Made by a program: the position numbers and the translations under genes
Part shown: in pieces, positions 24,701-37,340 of the stretch
How positions within the stretch are numbered: position 1 is the stretch's first letter
Layout of the letters: every line of letters starts with the position of its first letter
The notes under the pieces: generated by a model
What the model saw: only the letters and a program-made list of their open reading frames with translations
What the model was told of the DNA's origin: nothing
The model's database searches: none
From: Agelaius tricolor
Lineage: Eukaryota; Chordata; Aves; Passeriformes; Icteridae
Direction of reading: 5' to 3'
NCBI GenBank assembly: GCA_023055355.1
Contig: JALJCS010000001.1
Location: 72,085,381-72,149,380, forward strand
Length of the DNA stretch: 64,000 nt

Positions 24701-27100
24701 AGCCAGGGAGAACTGCAGCTCTGGGTGATGAATTTGAGGCACCCAAAAGGACGCAGAGCACATAGGGCTCAGCACCCTCCAAAAATAAAGTCCTATTGCT
24801 GTATCTCAGACTCAGGACCTGATAAGTATTTAAAAGACACAGGACATTTTCCTTTATAAACTTTTCACACAAACTGCATCCTAATAACCTGTTGATAAGC
24901 ATCCAGTGAAGAAAATGAAGCAAAAAGCTTTCATGTTTCAGACTTACTCTTCTTCATAAATATCTCTTTTACCTCTCAGCATTCACGACCATCTCCAGGG
25001 CATAAGACAGGCTGGATGAACCTGCATCTTTCATAGAAAAAGTGACACTACCCAACACTTGAACATTTGAGTGAAGCAGGGGAAAGAAACACCATCATCT
25101 CTGGGTGCTCCTAAGCACGCTCAGAGAACTGAGATATGGCTTTTCCATCTTGGCATCTGTGCCACCACCACCTGAATGCTACCTACAGGACCAGGGGAGG
25201 AGCCAGGTAAAGCAAACTATTGCTAAATCAGTCAGCAACTGGTCAACAGTATCCCAAGGAAGAGCAAAGATGGAGAAGTATTCAAGGAGAAGCATTGATA
25301 GAGAGTATTATTGTCACAGCACCTTATGGAGTAGGGCTGTGCTGTTACCTCTTTGGGGTGGCTGAGGACATAAGAACACTATCAGGTAGTCATTTGGTGC
25401 CTTAAAACAGAGGTGGCTGTGAGATTCCCAAAGGCAGGCACGTGCTTAACACCTGTGACTAGCACACACTTTGGTACTTTGGAAAATTCCAAGAGGTGCT
25501 TTTCTTCACATCGGCAAGCAAATACCTTTAAAACTCTGGAAGCAACTTAGAGCAGCACAGGATGTCTACAGCACACAAACTTGGATTTTTCCACTTCAAG
25601 GGATCATTTTTCTCTGTGGACTCCATAAACATCTCGAGTACACTTTGCCAGGAAAGGCCCATCTTTGCAATGAGTACACAGAGAGATAGCACGCAGCAAT
25701 TCTGCTCTTTTTCTAGTTTATATGATGCTCAGCCGATACACAGCTTTCTTTTGATTTAGAAAGACTGTGAAATGGAAAGCATTTCTCAAGTGTAAAATAC
25801 CTCACAATTTCCAGTTAGCTCCTGTGTGGCAGCCAACTCCACAAGAAAGATTAAACATCTGGTTCCTTTGAAATGCCCTCCTTAAATTCTCCGGAGAGGA
25901 GTGCATCTGACACAAAGCATGGCATGAGTTGAAGCAAAGTGTCAAGGAAAGTTATTTATTATTAAAACCATCAGAAAAGAAGTACCAAGGATTTTAGTCT
26001 TATCTCAATATTAAGCACAGAAATCCTGGCAGGGAAGGGTTGGCACTTGTCCTGCTCCATGCAATCGAGCAGAGAAGTTAAAGCAACTCAGTCAGCAGAA
26101 TGAGTGATGGATCAAGAGGGGAAGAAACAGCTTCAATAAAAGTGTTCACACACCTCATAGTCAGGAACCCTGCACTTAAAAATGCACATGAGAAATGAGC
26201 TTGGATCATCTGCAAGAGAGGAGATGAGTTGCTCTGGGGACCTCTAAGGACTTTCAGTCTCTCAGGGGGTAGTAGTCAGTGTTGAAATGTGGGTATTTAT
26301 CCAAATTATAAAACTCTATAGCAACTTGGGCTGTGCATCTGAGAAGCACAGGCAGAGCTGTAACTTTTTAGATGGCAAGTCTTGCTCAGCCACTCACCCT
26401 GGGGTTCAACTCAAATATCACCACATGGATTCCATGCCAGCCAGGACTTGATCTGGAGACAAAGTGTCACCATCTCTGTGACACTCCATGAAGGTACCTG
26501 CAGAAGTTGGTTCTAGGTTATAAATCTGCAATTCTTTTGGATCAGCAGGTTCATTCCTCTTCCATTACAGGCTTTCAAGTCTTTACATAACCCCTCTGTG
26601 TCTGCTTTAAAAGCAATCCCAGCTCCCACTGCTCATCTGTCTGAATCAACATCATGCTAGCAATAATTTATACCAGTTCCCAACCCAAGAGCTGCATTAC
26701 CCATTTGCAATGAATTAATGGCACCCATCTCACAATAAAACATCTCCTCTGCTGCCTGGCAGCCTCCCCACACTGCAGAAACAGAGGTGAAGGAAAATCA
26801 AAGCCAGAGTGTGCTCTCATGGGCAGAGCAGATCCATCAGAGTCGGCAGGAGCAGCCAGCAGGACAGTGTGAAAAGGCACATGCTGGTGCTGCTGACAGT
26901 ATCCTTATTTGTACTCGGTGGAGACGCCTTCTGCTGGAATTTTCACACAAGCAGTTTCTTGTGTGGCCAGAAAAGCCAGGGCTAATGAAAAGAAAAAGTT
27001 ACTGTGTCTACAAGCAGCAACATTCTGAATTGCAGTGCTAAGAGATGGAAAAGGCCAGTCAATACCTCTCCACTGTTCATTAAGGGCAGAGAAACTCAGA
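18772..27100. other. Long stretch without a supported gene (5' flank or 5' intron of EVA1A)
   Basis: About 8.3 kb upstream of the EVA1A start exon with no recognised coding exon, CR1 copy or LTR. It holds T homopolymers near 21030-21047 and 22259-22272. EVA1A is known in other vertebrates to have untranslated upstream exons; none can be placed here from sequence alone. Confidence 0.5.
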
Positions 27101-27412
27101 CTGGTTTGGGTTGGGAGGGTTAAAGACCATCTTGTTCCAAGTCCCCTCTCCTGGCCAGGGACACCTTCACCAAGCCCAGATTATTCCAAGCCCCATCCAA
27201 CCTGGCCTTGAACACTTACAGGGATGGGGCAGCCACAGCAACTCTGAGCAACCTGTGCCAGTGCCTCACCACCCTCACAATCAAGAATTTCTTCCTAATA
27301 CCCAGTCTAAACCTACTCTTTTTCAGTTTAAAGCCATTCCTCCTTGGCCTGTCATTACATGCCCATGTTCCTCCTCAGGTTTCTTGCAGGCGTTCTTCAG
27401 GTATGAAAAGAC
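27101..27412 (-). mobile_element. CR1 LINE, 3' end
   Basis: Minus-oriented, about 310 bp. The plus strand shows TGGTTTGGGTTGGGAGGGTT, CCTTGAACACTTACAGGGAT, GGCAGCCACAGC and TTCTTCCTAATACCCAGTCT, the mirror of the CR1 3' region. The terminal ATTCTATG repeats are lost. No ORF is preserved. Confidence 0.92.
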
Positions 27413-30400
27413 CATAATGAGATAATTTGCTGTGTTTCCTATGTTGATCTCTCTAGTTTTAAACACTCCAGTCCTGGGGGTTCAACCAGTTGCCACAATA
27501 TATTATTTTCAGACGAATACTGCTCTTTCTGTGTAATTATTTTCCAGCATTGCTGAGTGTTTCAATTTAAACACATATATTACTCCCCTAATCCAAACAG
27601 TTGATGCTATAGCCCCCATATTTTATGGATGGGGAATTGGCTCAGGGACAAAGTTTTGAAAGTGTTTAAATATCAAAATTATTTGTCCAATCTCACAGAG
27701 GGAGTCTGTGCCAAAGAAAGGAAACAAGCTCAGCCTTGCACTGAAACCATTCCCTCTTTTTGCTAATTTGATCATTTGGTGTTTTCTGATGCTTGTTCTG
27801 TCCTAAACAGGCTTAAAGACTTCCACTCCCAGGAAGCAATTATCCCCTGACCTCCATCTTCACTGGATATACACATCAGTCAGCTGGAGGGGATCAATGA
27901 AAGCTCAGTGTTTAAAACACACAGACAAGGGGCTTGTCATTTTCCAGTCCTCTGCTCTATATTCTCCTGTGCATTTGCTCCCAAAGCTCAGCATGATTAA
28001 AGCAAATCTGCAGGACCTTCAGCAAACTCTCCTGAGCATGCTTGAAGCAGAGTGCAGTTTGAACAAAAACATTACTCCCTCACCAAGGAAAATTACAACC
28101 AAGCCTTTTATCTGGGCACGTTGGGGCCAGGAACTGTTGGTGCTCAACATATTTTTAAAATAATAATAATAAAAAAAATACTCCTGTGAGTAAACACCCA
28201 ATATAAAATACTGCATGTTTTTAGAGGTAGCATCTCTGAAGTATTCTTTTTTGAGACTTAAGAATTCACAGAATTCAGCCTGAAATAGGATCATTCATGA
28301 CTCCAAGTTGTTATAAGAAAGCAATTCCTTAGTAAACATGTACATGGCTCTGTCAAACTGCAGAACTAACAGTGGGTTTTATGCAGTAAAACCTAAATTC
28401 ACTAAGCAGTCAGTCAACAATACCTATTAAAATAATGGATTTTGGCTGTGCCAGACCATAAAGTATCACAGAACAGTCAGAGAGCAAGAAGGAAAAATCC
28501 CTTACAAGAGAAGGCTCTGTGCCTGGTGACAACAGTAACACCACTGTGGAGCTGGAAACACGGGGGTGGGAAGATGATAATTTGATTAACAAAAATAAAT
28601 TGAGGCACAGCCTACCTTTATCCCAAGGGCCTCAGACATGGCCAAGGAACAAGTTGAAACCTTTTCCAGCTATCCATGCTACATCTAGCTCAGGGCCTCA
28701 CATGGAAAGAGGTTTTGCCTCTTCTCATGATCACATCTGTTGTGTCAGACATCCAAAGCCTACCTTCAAGTCCTGCCCGCCACCAGACATGCTGGATTTT
28801 TGGTCAGATAGGAGTACAGTCACCTGATAGGAGATCATCAGATCCTGCAGCTCTCAAATGTCTCCATGAGCCTTGGAAAAGGCTGAGCACCCTTGACATC
28901 CCCTCTGTACCTTGGCTGCAAAGGTATGTCATACCATCCCATATTTTATTTAGAGTGAAGGTACAATACCATTTAAACAGCAAGGGTAAATTGTCCCAGG
29001 AGACAACATGAGACATGAAGGGACTTTCTGCAACAGACCATAAGTCTGAAAGTTGGGATTTCATCAACAAACTGCCAAGAAAAGTGTTCACTATCATAAA
29101 AAACACCCCAAACACCAGATCAGAGATTTAACAAATGCAAGTGGTCCAAACCTCAGCTTCCATCTCCTTCAGTTATTTTGAAAAAAACGTTTTTTCACTC
29201 AGCATGGATATAGGCTGCAATCCTGAAACTGAATGCAAAGCCCAAGAGCAAGAAGGAGTTCCTCAGCCTGCTGCAGCCGTGTTTTCACTCCATGGTGTTC
29301 CAAACCACCAATAACAAGGAAGTGACTCATGCCAATTACAGTGAGGCCACTTCCAAGCACCATGCAGAAAGCAAGGAGACTGACTGGGAAACGAGCTCTG
29401 TCACAACCAAAGCCACCTACACCTCCCCGAGCCCGCAGCCTGCACCAGGGCCCTCCCCCCAGACTCTGCCCAAAGCAGGAATCTCTCTGTTCTGCTGGTG
29501 ATATGGGAGTGGTGGGAAGTGGTACAAGCTGGGATGTCTAACACAACCCATAAAAACTTTCAGATCACTCTGCCAAGACTCCTCTTGAGACAGCCCAGAT
29601 GCTTTGCCTTTTACTGTATCTCCTAGCAGCAGCCTGCTAGAGAATTGTTGTGCAATAAGAATATAAATATAATGCAGACAACCCTTTCTCTTATTTGCCC
29701 TCCACAGAAAAGGACATGCTTATCCTTTCCTCATGCAGCTGCAATCACAGAAGCAATTTCCAAAGTGGAAGCAATTGCAGTCCAGGAACAAAGCCTGTGG
29801 AACACAAATTAACTCAATCTCACCACTGCTCCCAGTGAAATCTCTCACAGGTGAAAGGCCCAGTGATGTCAGAGGCTTTGGGAGATGAAGGAGATTTAGG
29901 AAACGCTTAACATCCATCTGAGACTCCATGGGGAAGAGACAAACAGGAGCACCATCCCTCCCAGGCTCTCCTCCTCCTGCACAGGGCAACAGATCACTTT
30001 TCTCTGACTCCTCTGACTTCTGCCTGCCCAGAAATGCAATAACGTTATTAGAAGATCCAATTCACCTAATCTGGGAACTCAACCCATGCCCTGTAGGTAC
30101 CTAAGGAAGAAGTCCTCCTTAAATAAGCTATGTTCCTAAGCTCCTTGTATCATCAACAGTGAACGGTGGGTGCCTTTGAAAGCCTCCAGGGAAGATTCTG
30201 TCTACTTAAATTTAGGAGCCCAATTAGGGATAGTTAATGAATCATAATGTTACCTTTGGATTTATTCTCCTGAGTATATCTGAGTTGAAATCTTACTAAC
30301 TGCCTTACATCTTTTACTCAGATATTTTTCTGCTATCTTGAACTTTCCAAATCTGAACTTGAAGCTATAAAACACCTTAATTTCTATCCAGTGATGCATG

Positions 30401-31150
30401 TGCTCAATCTGTCCACAGGCAGTTTTCCTACTGCTTTCACAGCCATGAAAGTCGGTTGTTCTTCTTTCATCATCTGAAATGTAATAACAGAATATGAAGC
30501 ATCTATTGCCAGCAACTCATAAATCTCCTGCTTGATGTGGCTTTTGGTCTCCAAAGGGCACAGGGGAAAGCATCGCATGCGCCAGTCTGCTCCCTACACG
30601 TTCTATTTGGAAAGAAAAATGGATCAAAAGGAAGAAAGCCTTGTAAGAGATACCTGCAGATACAAAGAGTTACTTTCATCTGGTAAATTTCTGCCTTCTC
30701 CCAAAGTCAGGAGAGTTCTGCATTTTCACAAGATAACGCATCTTGAGGAGGATGAGACTCAAGCTGATTCTTGTCCAAATTCCAGCATGCTCAGCTACAT
30801 CCCACCATGGCACCTTGCTGGTAGTACAGCTGCATCTCATCTCCACCAGGCCCAGAACAATCAGACTAACAAGGAAGTCAGGCTCATTCTGCCAGTCTAT
30901 TTCCCCTCTTTGGGCTGCATTTGTTACATACTTTCATTGGTACTTTGCAAACCAGCCCTGGCTTTCTTAGGCATTTAGGGAATATTGTTTGTTGGTTTCT
31001 TCAGAGAGACTTATTACAAACTGGAATTTTATGCAATGCTCTGAATATATCCACTCCACTTTGGATCAGAGTTACACCAATTTTTGGACTTGGACACACT
31101 CCTATTTTTTTTCATCATCTTCACTCATTTTAGTCAAACATTTAACGTTG
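27413..31150. other. Non-coding sequence, no gene seen
   Basis: AT-rich sequence with an (AAT)n/A-rich tract at 28157-28180. Open frames such as 30532-30978 (plus, 148 codons) lack recognisable domains. Confidence 0.5.
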
Positions 31151-31272
31151 CAAGACTTTAGCTGAGTTGGTCAGAGCCTGGTGCTAAAAATGCCAAGGTT
31201 GTGCCATTCACTTAAGAGCTGGACTTGGTGATCCTTGTGGGTCCCTTCCAACCCAGAGTACTGGGATTCCTC
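31151..31272 (+). mobile_element. tRNA-Ile-derived SINE with CR1 tail (TguSINE1-like), B box deleted
   Basis: The first part reads TTTAGCTGAGTTGGTCAGAG, then CTGGTGCTAAAAATGCCAAGG. This is the D-arm and anticodon arm of a tRNA-Ile gene (A box present). The second part, CACTTAAGAGCTGGACTTGG followed by TGATCCTTGTGGGTCCCTTC, is a CR1 3' tail. This tRNA-Ile plus CR1 design is that of the passerine SINE mobilised by CR1. The segment that would hold the B box (GGTTCGATCC) is missing: AAGGTTGTG runs straight into CCATTCAC. The copy therefore cannot be transcribed normally by RNA polymerase III. Confidence 0.85.
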
Positions 31273-34200
31273 TTATAATACAGAACTGGTTTGACATTTA
31301 GGCTATAGGGCTTGGCAGAAATTCTTTTGTGCTGCTTATCTATTTTTCAGGAAATGTGTGGCACAATATGTGGCTCCCAGGAGAACACTGACAGAGCAGT
31401 GAGTATTGTGTGTTCAAGTGTGGCTGATCCAGAGTCAGGGCATTGCTCATGAGAGGAATTACTCACCAGCAAGGGAGAGTCTCTGTACTCAGGATGCCAG
31501 CCCGTACCCAAGTGGTTCCAGCCCTGCAAGTTATCAGGAATCAGCTGAGTCACAGCAACCAATTTTGTAAAACCTGGGCCAAAAGACACTCCCTTAAATT
31601 TCAGTGAAAGGTGTACACAAATACTGTCAGGGAAAGTGGCCCTTGGAGATCTTCATGACTGTGTACCCAGAAGCAGTGTTTGGGTGAGCATTATGTATCA
31701 CTGTGAGTCACTTAAATGAGAGCCAGGGAAAGAATATCCAAGATAAAGTAGGGAGAAAGGGATGGAGTAAAGGGCCAGAGGTCCTGAAACCCTCTAGAGC
31801 TGATGGGAAGCCATGCCAGCCTCCATCAAGCACAGGAGAGGAGCAGCCAGGAAGCAGAACCCAGGCAGGAAAGGAAGGTACCAGGGAAAATAACATCTAC
31901 AACTACATTGCACTGCCCAAATATTTTAATAAAGAAGCCTCATGCTTCAGTATTTGAGCCAACAATTAGCCTGGTATGATCCAATCATTATATTCCAAGA
32001 ATTAGGAATATAATTTGTCCTCCAAGGCTACTGACCAAGATAGATATTTAGGGGATTTTCTGAGCCTAGCTATGTAGCAATGTCACCCACCCCATAGTCC
32101 ACTGAGCACTGATGACCTCTGAGACACCAGAAGAGCAATCCAGAAAAGAAACTTAGTTCAAAGAGAAACCACAACCAGCACATGTCTGGAAGTTCCCCCA
32201 TGTTTTGTCTCAGTGTCTGCTGGCAGGCACAGCTTGGAGATTCTTCCATCTGTTCTCCTTGCATAATTAAATTGTTGGTAATTACGGCAGCAAAACTATG
32301 CTGTGTACAAAAATATTTTCTTTCTATCTACGTGCTACTAACCCAAAAGTGTGTGCTAGTTCTTTATCAGTTCATCACCTTCTCCTCTCTGCAATCAAAC
32401 AGCAGAGAACTAGGCAAGGGGCTAGAAGTTTCTCCCAAAAAGAGCAGTGTCTTGATAGCAGGAAATGAGGAATGTCATCAGAAAGCAGCTGGTAACCTCT
32501 GCCATTAAAGGCAGTGACTTATTCTGGTCACATGTTTGACTTAGTGTGGCAATTCTCAGGGTCCCATGAAATGCCTAAACTGGAAACCCTGCACAGGGAA
32601 AGGTTATCAATTGCATTGGAATAAAGATTAGGAGTGAATAAAACTGTGTAAGGCAGCTACAGGACTAAATGCTCCTCAATTATACACAGATGAATGCAGA
32701 TCAGTATTTACTGAATGAAAACACAGCTTAGTTTGAGACCCAAAACTCAGTGTGGGGATCACTGGCTCCTCAGTGGTTCAGCACTTGGCTTATAGAAACC
32801 AGGCTACACTAACAAACTTGAAATCCAAGGATCTGTGAACAAAGTGGCAAAACTGTTTTCAATATAAATCCTTCCATTCACATGGTTATAACCTGTGAGA
32901 CATCCCCCTTTGGGGCTGAGATTTCCTGAGCACAGTGGAAAGTTTGAGGAAAAATCCTATAGATGTTTTTTAATTATGAGTATTAAGCCTCCCCTGTTTT
33001 TTCAAAGTACATTTACAGGCAGAACCTCTCTGACACACAGCATCAGCTTTAAATAATCTGGCTTGGAGACTGTGAAAAGTTCTTTGCATGGTTTATGTAT
33101 TTGATTTTATTTATTTTTCTGGTAGAAAAACACGTAGCATGCATCATCTTGCTTCCATGCATAGCCCAAGGGAGCAGTAAGGACTGCAAGCCCAAATCTT
33201 ACTACAATTGCTACTGTGAGTAACTGCCAGTTTTGTGAAACAGCAAATTACAGTCACTTTCCTGACCCCACATAAAAGCAAATACACACCATGGAAAACA
33301 ATGCCAGGGTTTTGTTACAGCCCAGTGAGGATGTTCCTGAGCACCTACCCCACGCTCTTATGCAACTTGCCCTGCAGCTACAGTCTGGGAGCACTGGGAA
33401 GAAACTGTGGGAATACTCAGTACTGGATTCTTGTGGCAGCTTTCCAGTACTTAATAGTGGGTTGTTTTTTTTTTTAAGAGAACACAAGGTTTTTTAAAGC
33501 TAAGTGTTTGTTTCTATTAGGCTTCATTAAATGTTCAGCAGGGACATTTCTTGCACACCAGTCTGCTCTTTCCCACTCTCCACACATGTTATTAAGATTC
33601 ATTTATACGAATATCTTAAATGATACCTGGATTCACACCACCTAATTGAAGGTATTTTACTGGGATGGGAGGGGGTTAATTTGTCTCTCCATCAGTTGTT
33701 CAGATAGGCTGACTAATCCCTCAGTTTAATCCCTTCTGGTAAATACCTGCATTAGTGCACATAAAGCTTGGCAAGACTGAGCTGCAAGCTTGCACATTAT
33801 GTATGGATATACATTCAGGCGTAGGACATTGCTGGGCAAAAAGCTTCTCTCATTTATTCCAAAGTTAACAGAGAACAATCCTGAATCAAATCCTGCCCAT
33901 CTATTAGTACAGAAATTATTCCAGGACTGCCTGGGTCTCCCTTGAGACCTCTCTAACAGGCTGACAGGTCTCTGAGGACCCTGGCTACCTGCAATACTTG
34001 ATTTACCAGGTTGCCACTGCAGCCAAGCCCCACGGATCATTCTGGGGAGGTCAGCAATGCTCCTCTGCTGGTGGCCTTTGCTAAGTACTGCCCAGTTTCT
34101 GCCTGTTTGGGTAGCAAGGCCCATCCACTGGCATTGCTCCCCTTTCAAAATTACTAAATTCAATCAGTTAAAACACGTAAATGGAGACACATCTTATCCT

Positions 34201-35957
34201 GCCATGTGTTTGAAAGTGTTTCTTATCACATATTCCAAAGGAAATGCAGGTTGTTAATTCAGCCAAGGAACTCCATACTGTGGAACCTCTATTTTTAGGC
34301 TTCCTTTTTGGGACTCTTAGAAAAAACATGACTTTAACACATACCTTTGCTGCTAGCAACTTGAACCCAGGGCAGAGCCTTTATCTGGCATGCACTCAGT
34401 TTAAGGTGCCACTTCTTTCAAGTGGAATATAATGCGCTGTACTGCAGTATTTGTTCCCTCCACTGGATATCTTGAGCCCACCAACCCTGATATCTCATCA
34501 TCAGATAAAAGGATTAATCCAGCACAAAGAGGCTGTGAGCACCTTTTGAACAAGTAAACCTTTAACAAACAAATTTCCTGTACGGGAAGATAGACAGGGA
34601 TGGTTTATGAGACCCTGTAAACAGCAGAGAAACTCATAAATACAGTCCTTCAAAGTACCTCTGTCCCATGCTGGGATGACCCCACCTCATACCACAGGAG
34701 CCACTGCCCATCTCTGTAAAGAGACATGCTGCAGGATTGGCTCAGCTCACAAATTGGAGCTGCCAAAGGAAAATTAATCCCTATCAATGCAACTGCACAG
34801 GATAAAATCTACCTCACAACCTGCTTGGGTTAGAGTGACAAGATGTTATTAATTGCAATTCCAATAACCATCCACATTACCTAAAATCTGAAGTAATCCA
34901 CCTTAATTACCTTAACTCTAATAACTGCATGGGATCATAACAGCTAGAGGAGAAGAATAGTTGTTAACTTGTTGACTGCCAGATGCAGACTGCTGATAGG
35001 AGATATATCAAATATTATAGTATTAAAACTGACCTCAGCTTGGCAGGAGAAGGCTGTGATTCATGCCCATAACTCCTGGGCACAGGGGGAATACAACAAA
35101 TAATTGAACGAGGATCAAAGCATTGGCTGTTTCAGTGGAATAAGACAGGAGATTAATCTCATTTACACTCAGGTAAACCTCCTTCCTAACTTTCTCCTAG
35201 TTCAGCAAGAACTGCAGCAAGTCCACTCTACAAGTCTGTTATATCACTGCCTTGTTTAGACCTCTGCCATTCCATTAAAATCAATGTTACAGCAGAGGGT
35301 GAGAACTGGATCACTATTCTGGCTGGTCTGGGCTTTCCACCTTTGAGTTGATTCAGACTTTTCTCTGTGATAAAATGAAGAACCTATCTTAAAAATCTGT
35401 ATTTTTAAAAAAAATCTTGCATCAAAGCTATTTTTTTTCACCCTTGAGCAAATAACTCACTTCCAATTATGTTCCAGGTAATGGAAAGTCTAAGACAAAT
35501 AGAGTTGAAAGTGAGGCTCATTGTGAAAGTGGCACACTAATTACAAACACTATATGGAGAAGAAATGGCATCTTTGTGCTTGTACAGCAGCTGGTGAAAG
35601 GAACTGCCTGCCCATTTCCCAACAGCAACCCAAACTCTGGAGGCACCCAAGTATCAGTTTGCAGACAAGTTTCACAGAGCTGGAAATCAAAATCCATCTT
35701 CAGGCTGGTCTCCCTACAGCAGGATGATAAAATGAGTGAAATGGCTGGGACATTATTCAAACTCAGGCATCTAATGGGACATATGAGCAGTAACTCTGAT
35801 CTCTCACTTGTTTCCCAGGCTCTTCCAAGGGGAATCATAGCAGTTTGCACTGCAGGGTCTTGCACCAAGCTTCATGCAGCTCATACCACTCTGTAAATCT
35901 GCTGTCACAGGACTGAAAGGACAGTGGTGGGACGAATGGTCAGATGACTCTTCAAAT
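31273..35957. other. Non-coding sequence, includes a TAAT-rich block
   Basis: No gene or CR1 copy is seen in this stretch. The part 34740-35180 is rich in ATTA/TAAT cores with little repeat character and could be a regulatory element. The rest is plain AT-rich sequence. Confidence 0.45.
31987..32014. repeat. Perfect 10-bp inverted repeat
   Basis: ATTATATTCC (31987-31996) and GGAATATAAT (32005-32014) flank an 8-nt spacer. It is AT-rich and may be chance or a binding-site palindrome. Confidence 0.8.
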
Positions 35958-36062
35958 AATCATAAAATGGTTTGGCTTGGAAGGGACCTTTAAAGGTCAC
36001 CTAATGCAAACCCCTGGAATGAGCATGGACATGTACCTGACCTCGAAGACCCAGCCTCCCTG
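35958..36062 (-). mobile_element. CR1 3' fragment
   Basis: Minus-oriented: AATCATAAAATGGTTTGGCT then TGGAAGGGACCTTTAAAGGT on the plus strand. Only about 105 bp of the CR1 3' end is recognisable. Confidence 0.85.
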
Positions 36063-36405
36063 TTTCCCTGCAGGCCAAGCAGGCAGAGAAGTGGTTGGTG
36101 CTGCTTGTTATGCATGAAGACAATGTCCACTCTCAGATTTTGTATTTCCCCAGACCGTCTTCAGAGGCAGAAAATATTCTGCCTCAGTGGTGTCTTGATG
36201 TCATCTGAAGATGTGTTTTCTTAGCTTCTCCTGAAAAGTCAGAGACTAAATACCCAATACCTACAATTATCTACAGTTAACACACACCTGGCTGAGGAGG
36301 AAGGGGGATGCTGTGATCTGAAAAGGACTCCACACATAGGAGTGATGACCCTACTCACATCAGTGGACCCTAGCCTTCAAGCAAAGGTGCCTGAAATCAT
36401 CCCAC

Positions 36406-36825
36406 AATCACAGAAGCATCAAGATTGGAAAGGACTTTTGAGATGAATTAGTCCAACCATCAACCCAGTCCCACCATAATCACCCCTAAAACATATCCAC
36501 ATCCAGACACCTCTTGAACACTTCCAGAGAGTGATTCCACCACCTCCCTGGGCAACTTATTCCAATGCCCAACTGTCTTTCAGTGAATTTATTTTTTTTT
36601 CTAATATCTAATCCAAACCTCCCCTGGTGCAACTGAAAGTCATTTCTTCTTGTCCTTTCATTTGAGACATGGTAGAAAAGACTGGCGCTCACCTGGCTAC
36701 AACCTCCTTTCAGGAAGTTGCAGGGAGCAGTGAGGTCCTCTCTGAGCTTTCACACTAAGCACCCCCAGCTCCCTCAGCCACTCCTCATAAGAAGTTTTCT
36801 AGACCCTTCACCAGCTTGATTGCCA
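36406..36825 (-). mobile_element. CR1 LINE with ORF2 C-terminal remnant
   Basis: Minus-oriented, about 420 bp. The minus strand preserves NERTRRNDFQLHQGRFGLDI followed by RKKN-type and SLEVFKRCLDVDM residues, the C-terminal end of CR1 ORF2. The plus strand begins AATCACAGAAGCATCAAGAT, the mirrored tail. The upstream part (about 36690-36825) matches the region coding 'CSQLPERRL'-type residues and is more decayed. Confidence 0.9.
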
Positions 36826-37211
36826 TAAACAATGAGGAAACCTGGGAAGGAAAATGTGTGTGGTCCTTCCAGCGTTCTGTTTAGACCTGTGAAGATTTTG
36901 TGATAGATAAAATAAGGATCACTTTATCCTTGACACTGTTTACAATGACACAAAGAGCATTAACTTCCACTCTTGATATGTTCTAGAAGTGGTAAACTGT
37001 GGTTGCTGTGATGCAAGAAAATTAAACACACCATTCACCTGGTACAGTGTAACCTTTGTGTCATTAAACTGTCTTCACACTCAAAACAAGGTGACTCCAC
37101 CAAAATGCCTGCTGGGAACAGCATGTGGTCCCTGCTGACTTCTAAGCCATGTCCAGACTATGCAACATAAAAGGTCATTTCTGTAACTTAGCAGGAGGTC
37201 CAGTGTCATGG

Positions 37212-37340
37212 ATCATAGAATTATGGAGTCATAAATGGCTTGGGCTGAAACAAACCCTAAAGACACCTAGTTCCAAGCCCCTGTCATGGCAGGGATGCCA
37301 CCCATTAGATCAAGTTGCCAGGGCACCACCAGCCTCACCA
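37212..37340 (-). mobile_element. CR1 3' fragment
   Basis: Minus-oriented: ATCATAGAATTATGGAGTCA, then GGCTTGGGCTGAAACAAACC and CCAAGCCCCTGTCATGGCAG on the plus strand. This is the terminal 130 bp of a CR1. Confidence 0.85.

Noticed and set aside
30532..30978. 148-codon plus-strand open frame
   Set aside because: No domain, no clear splice context and no similarity that I recognise.
31151..31200. Functional tRNA-Ile gene
   Set aside because: The T-arm and B box are missing and a CR1 tail follows directly, so this is a SINE remnant and not a tRNA gene.
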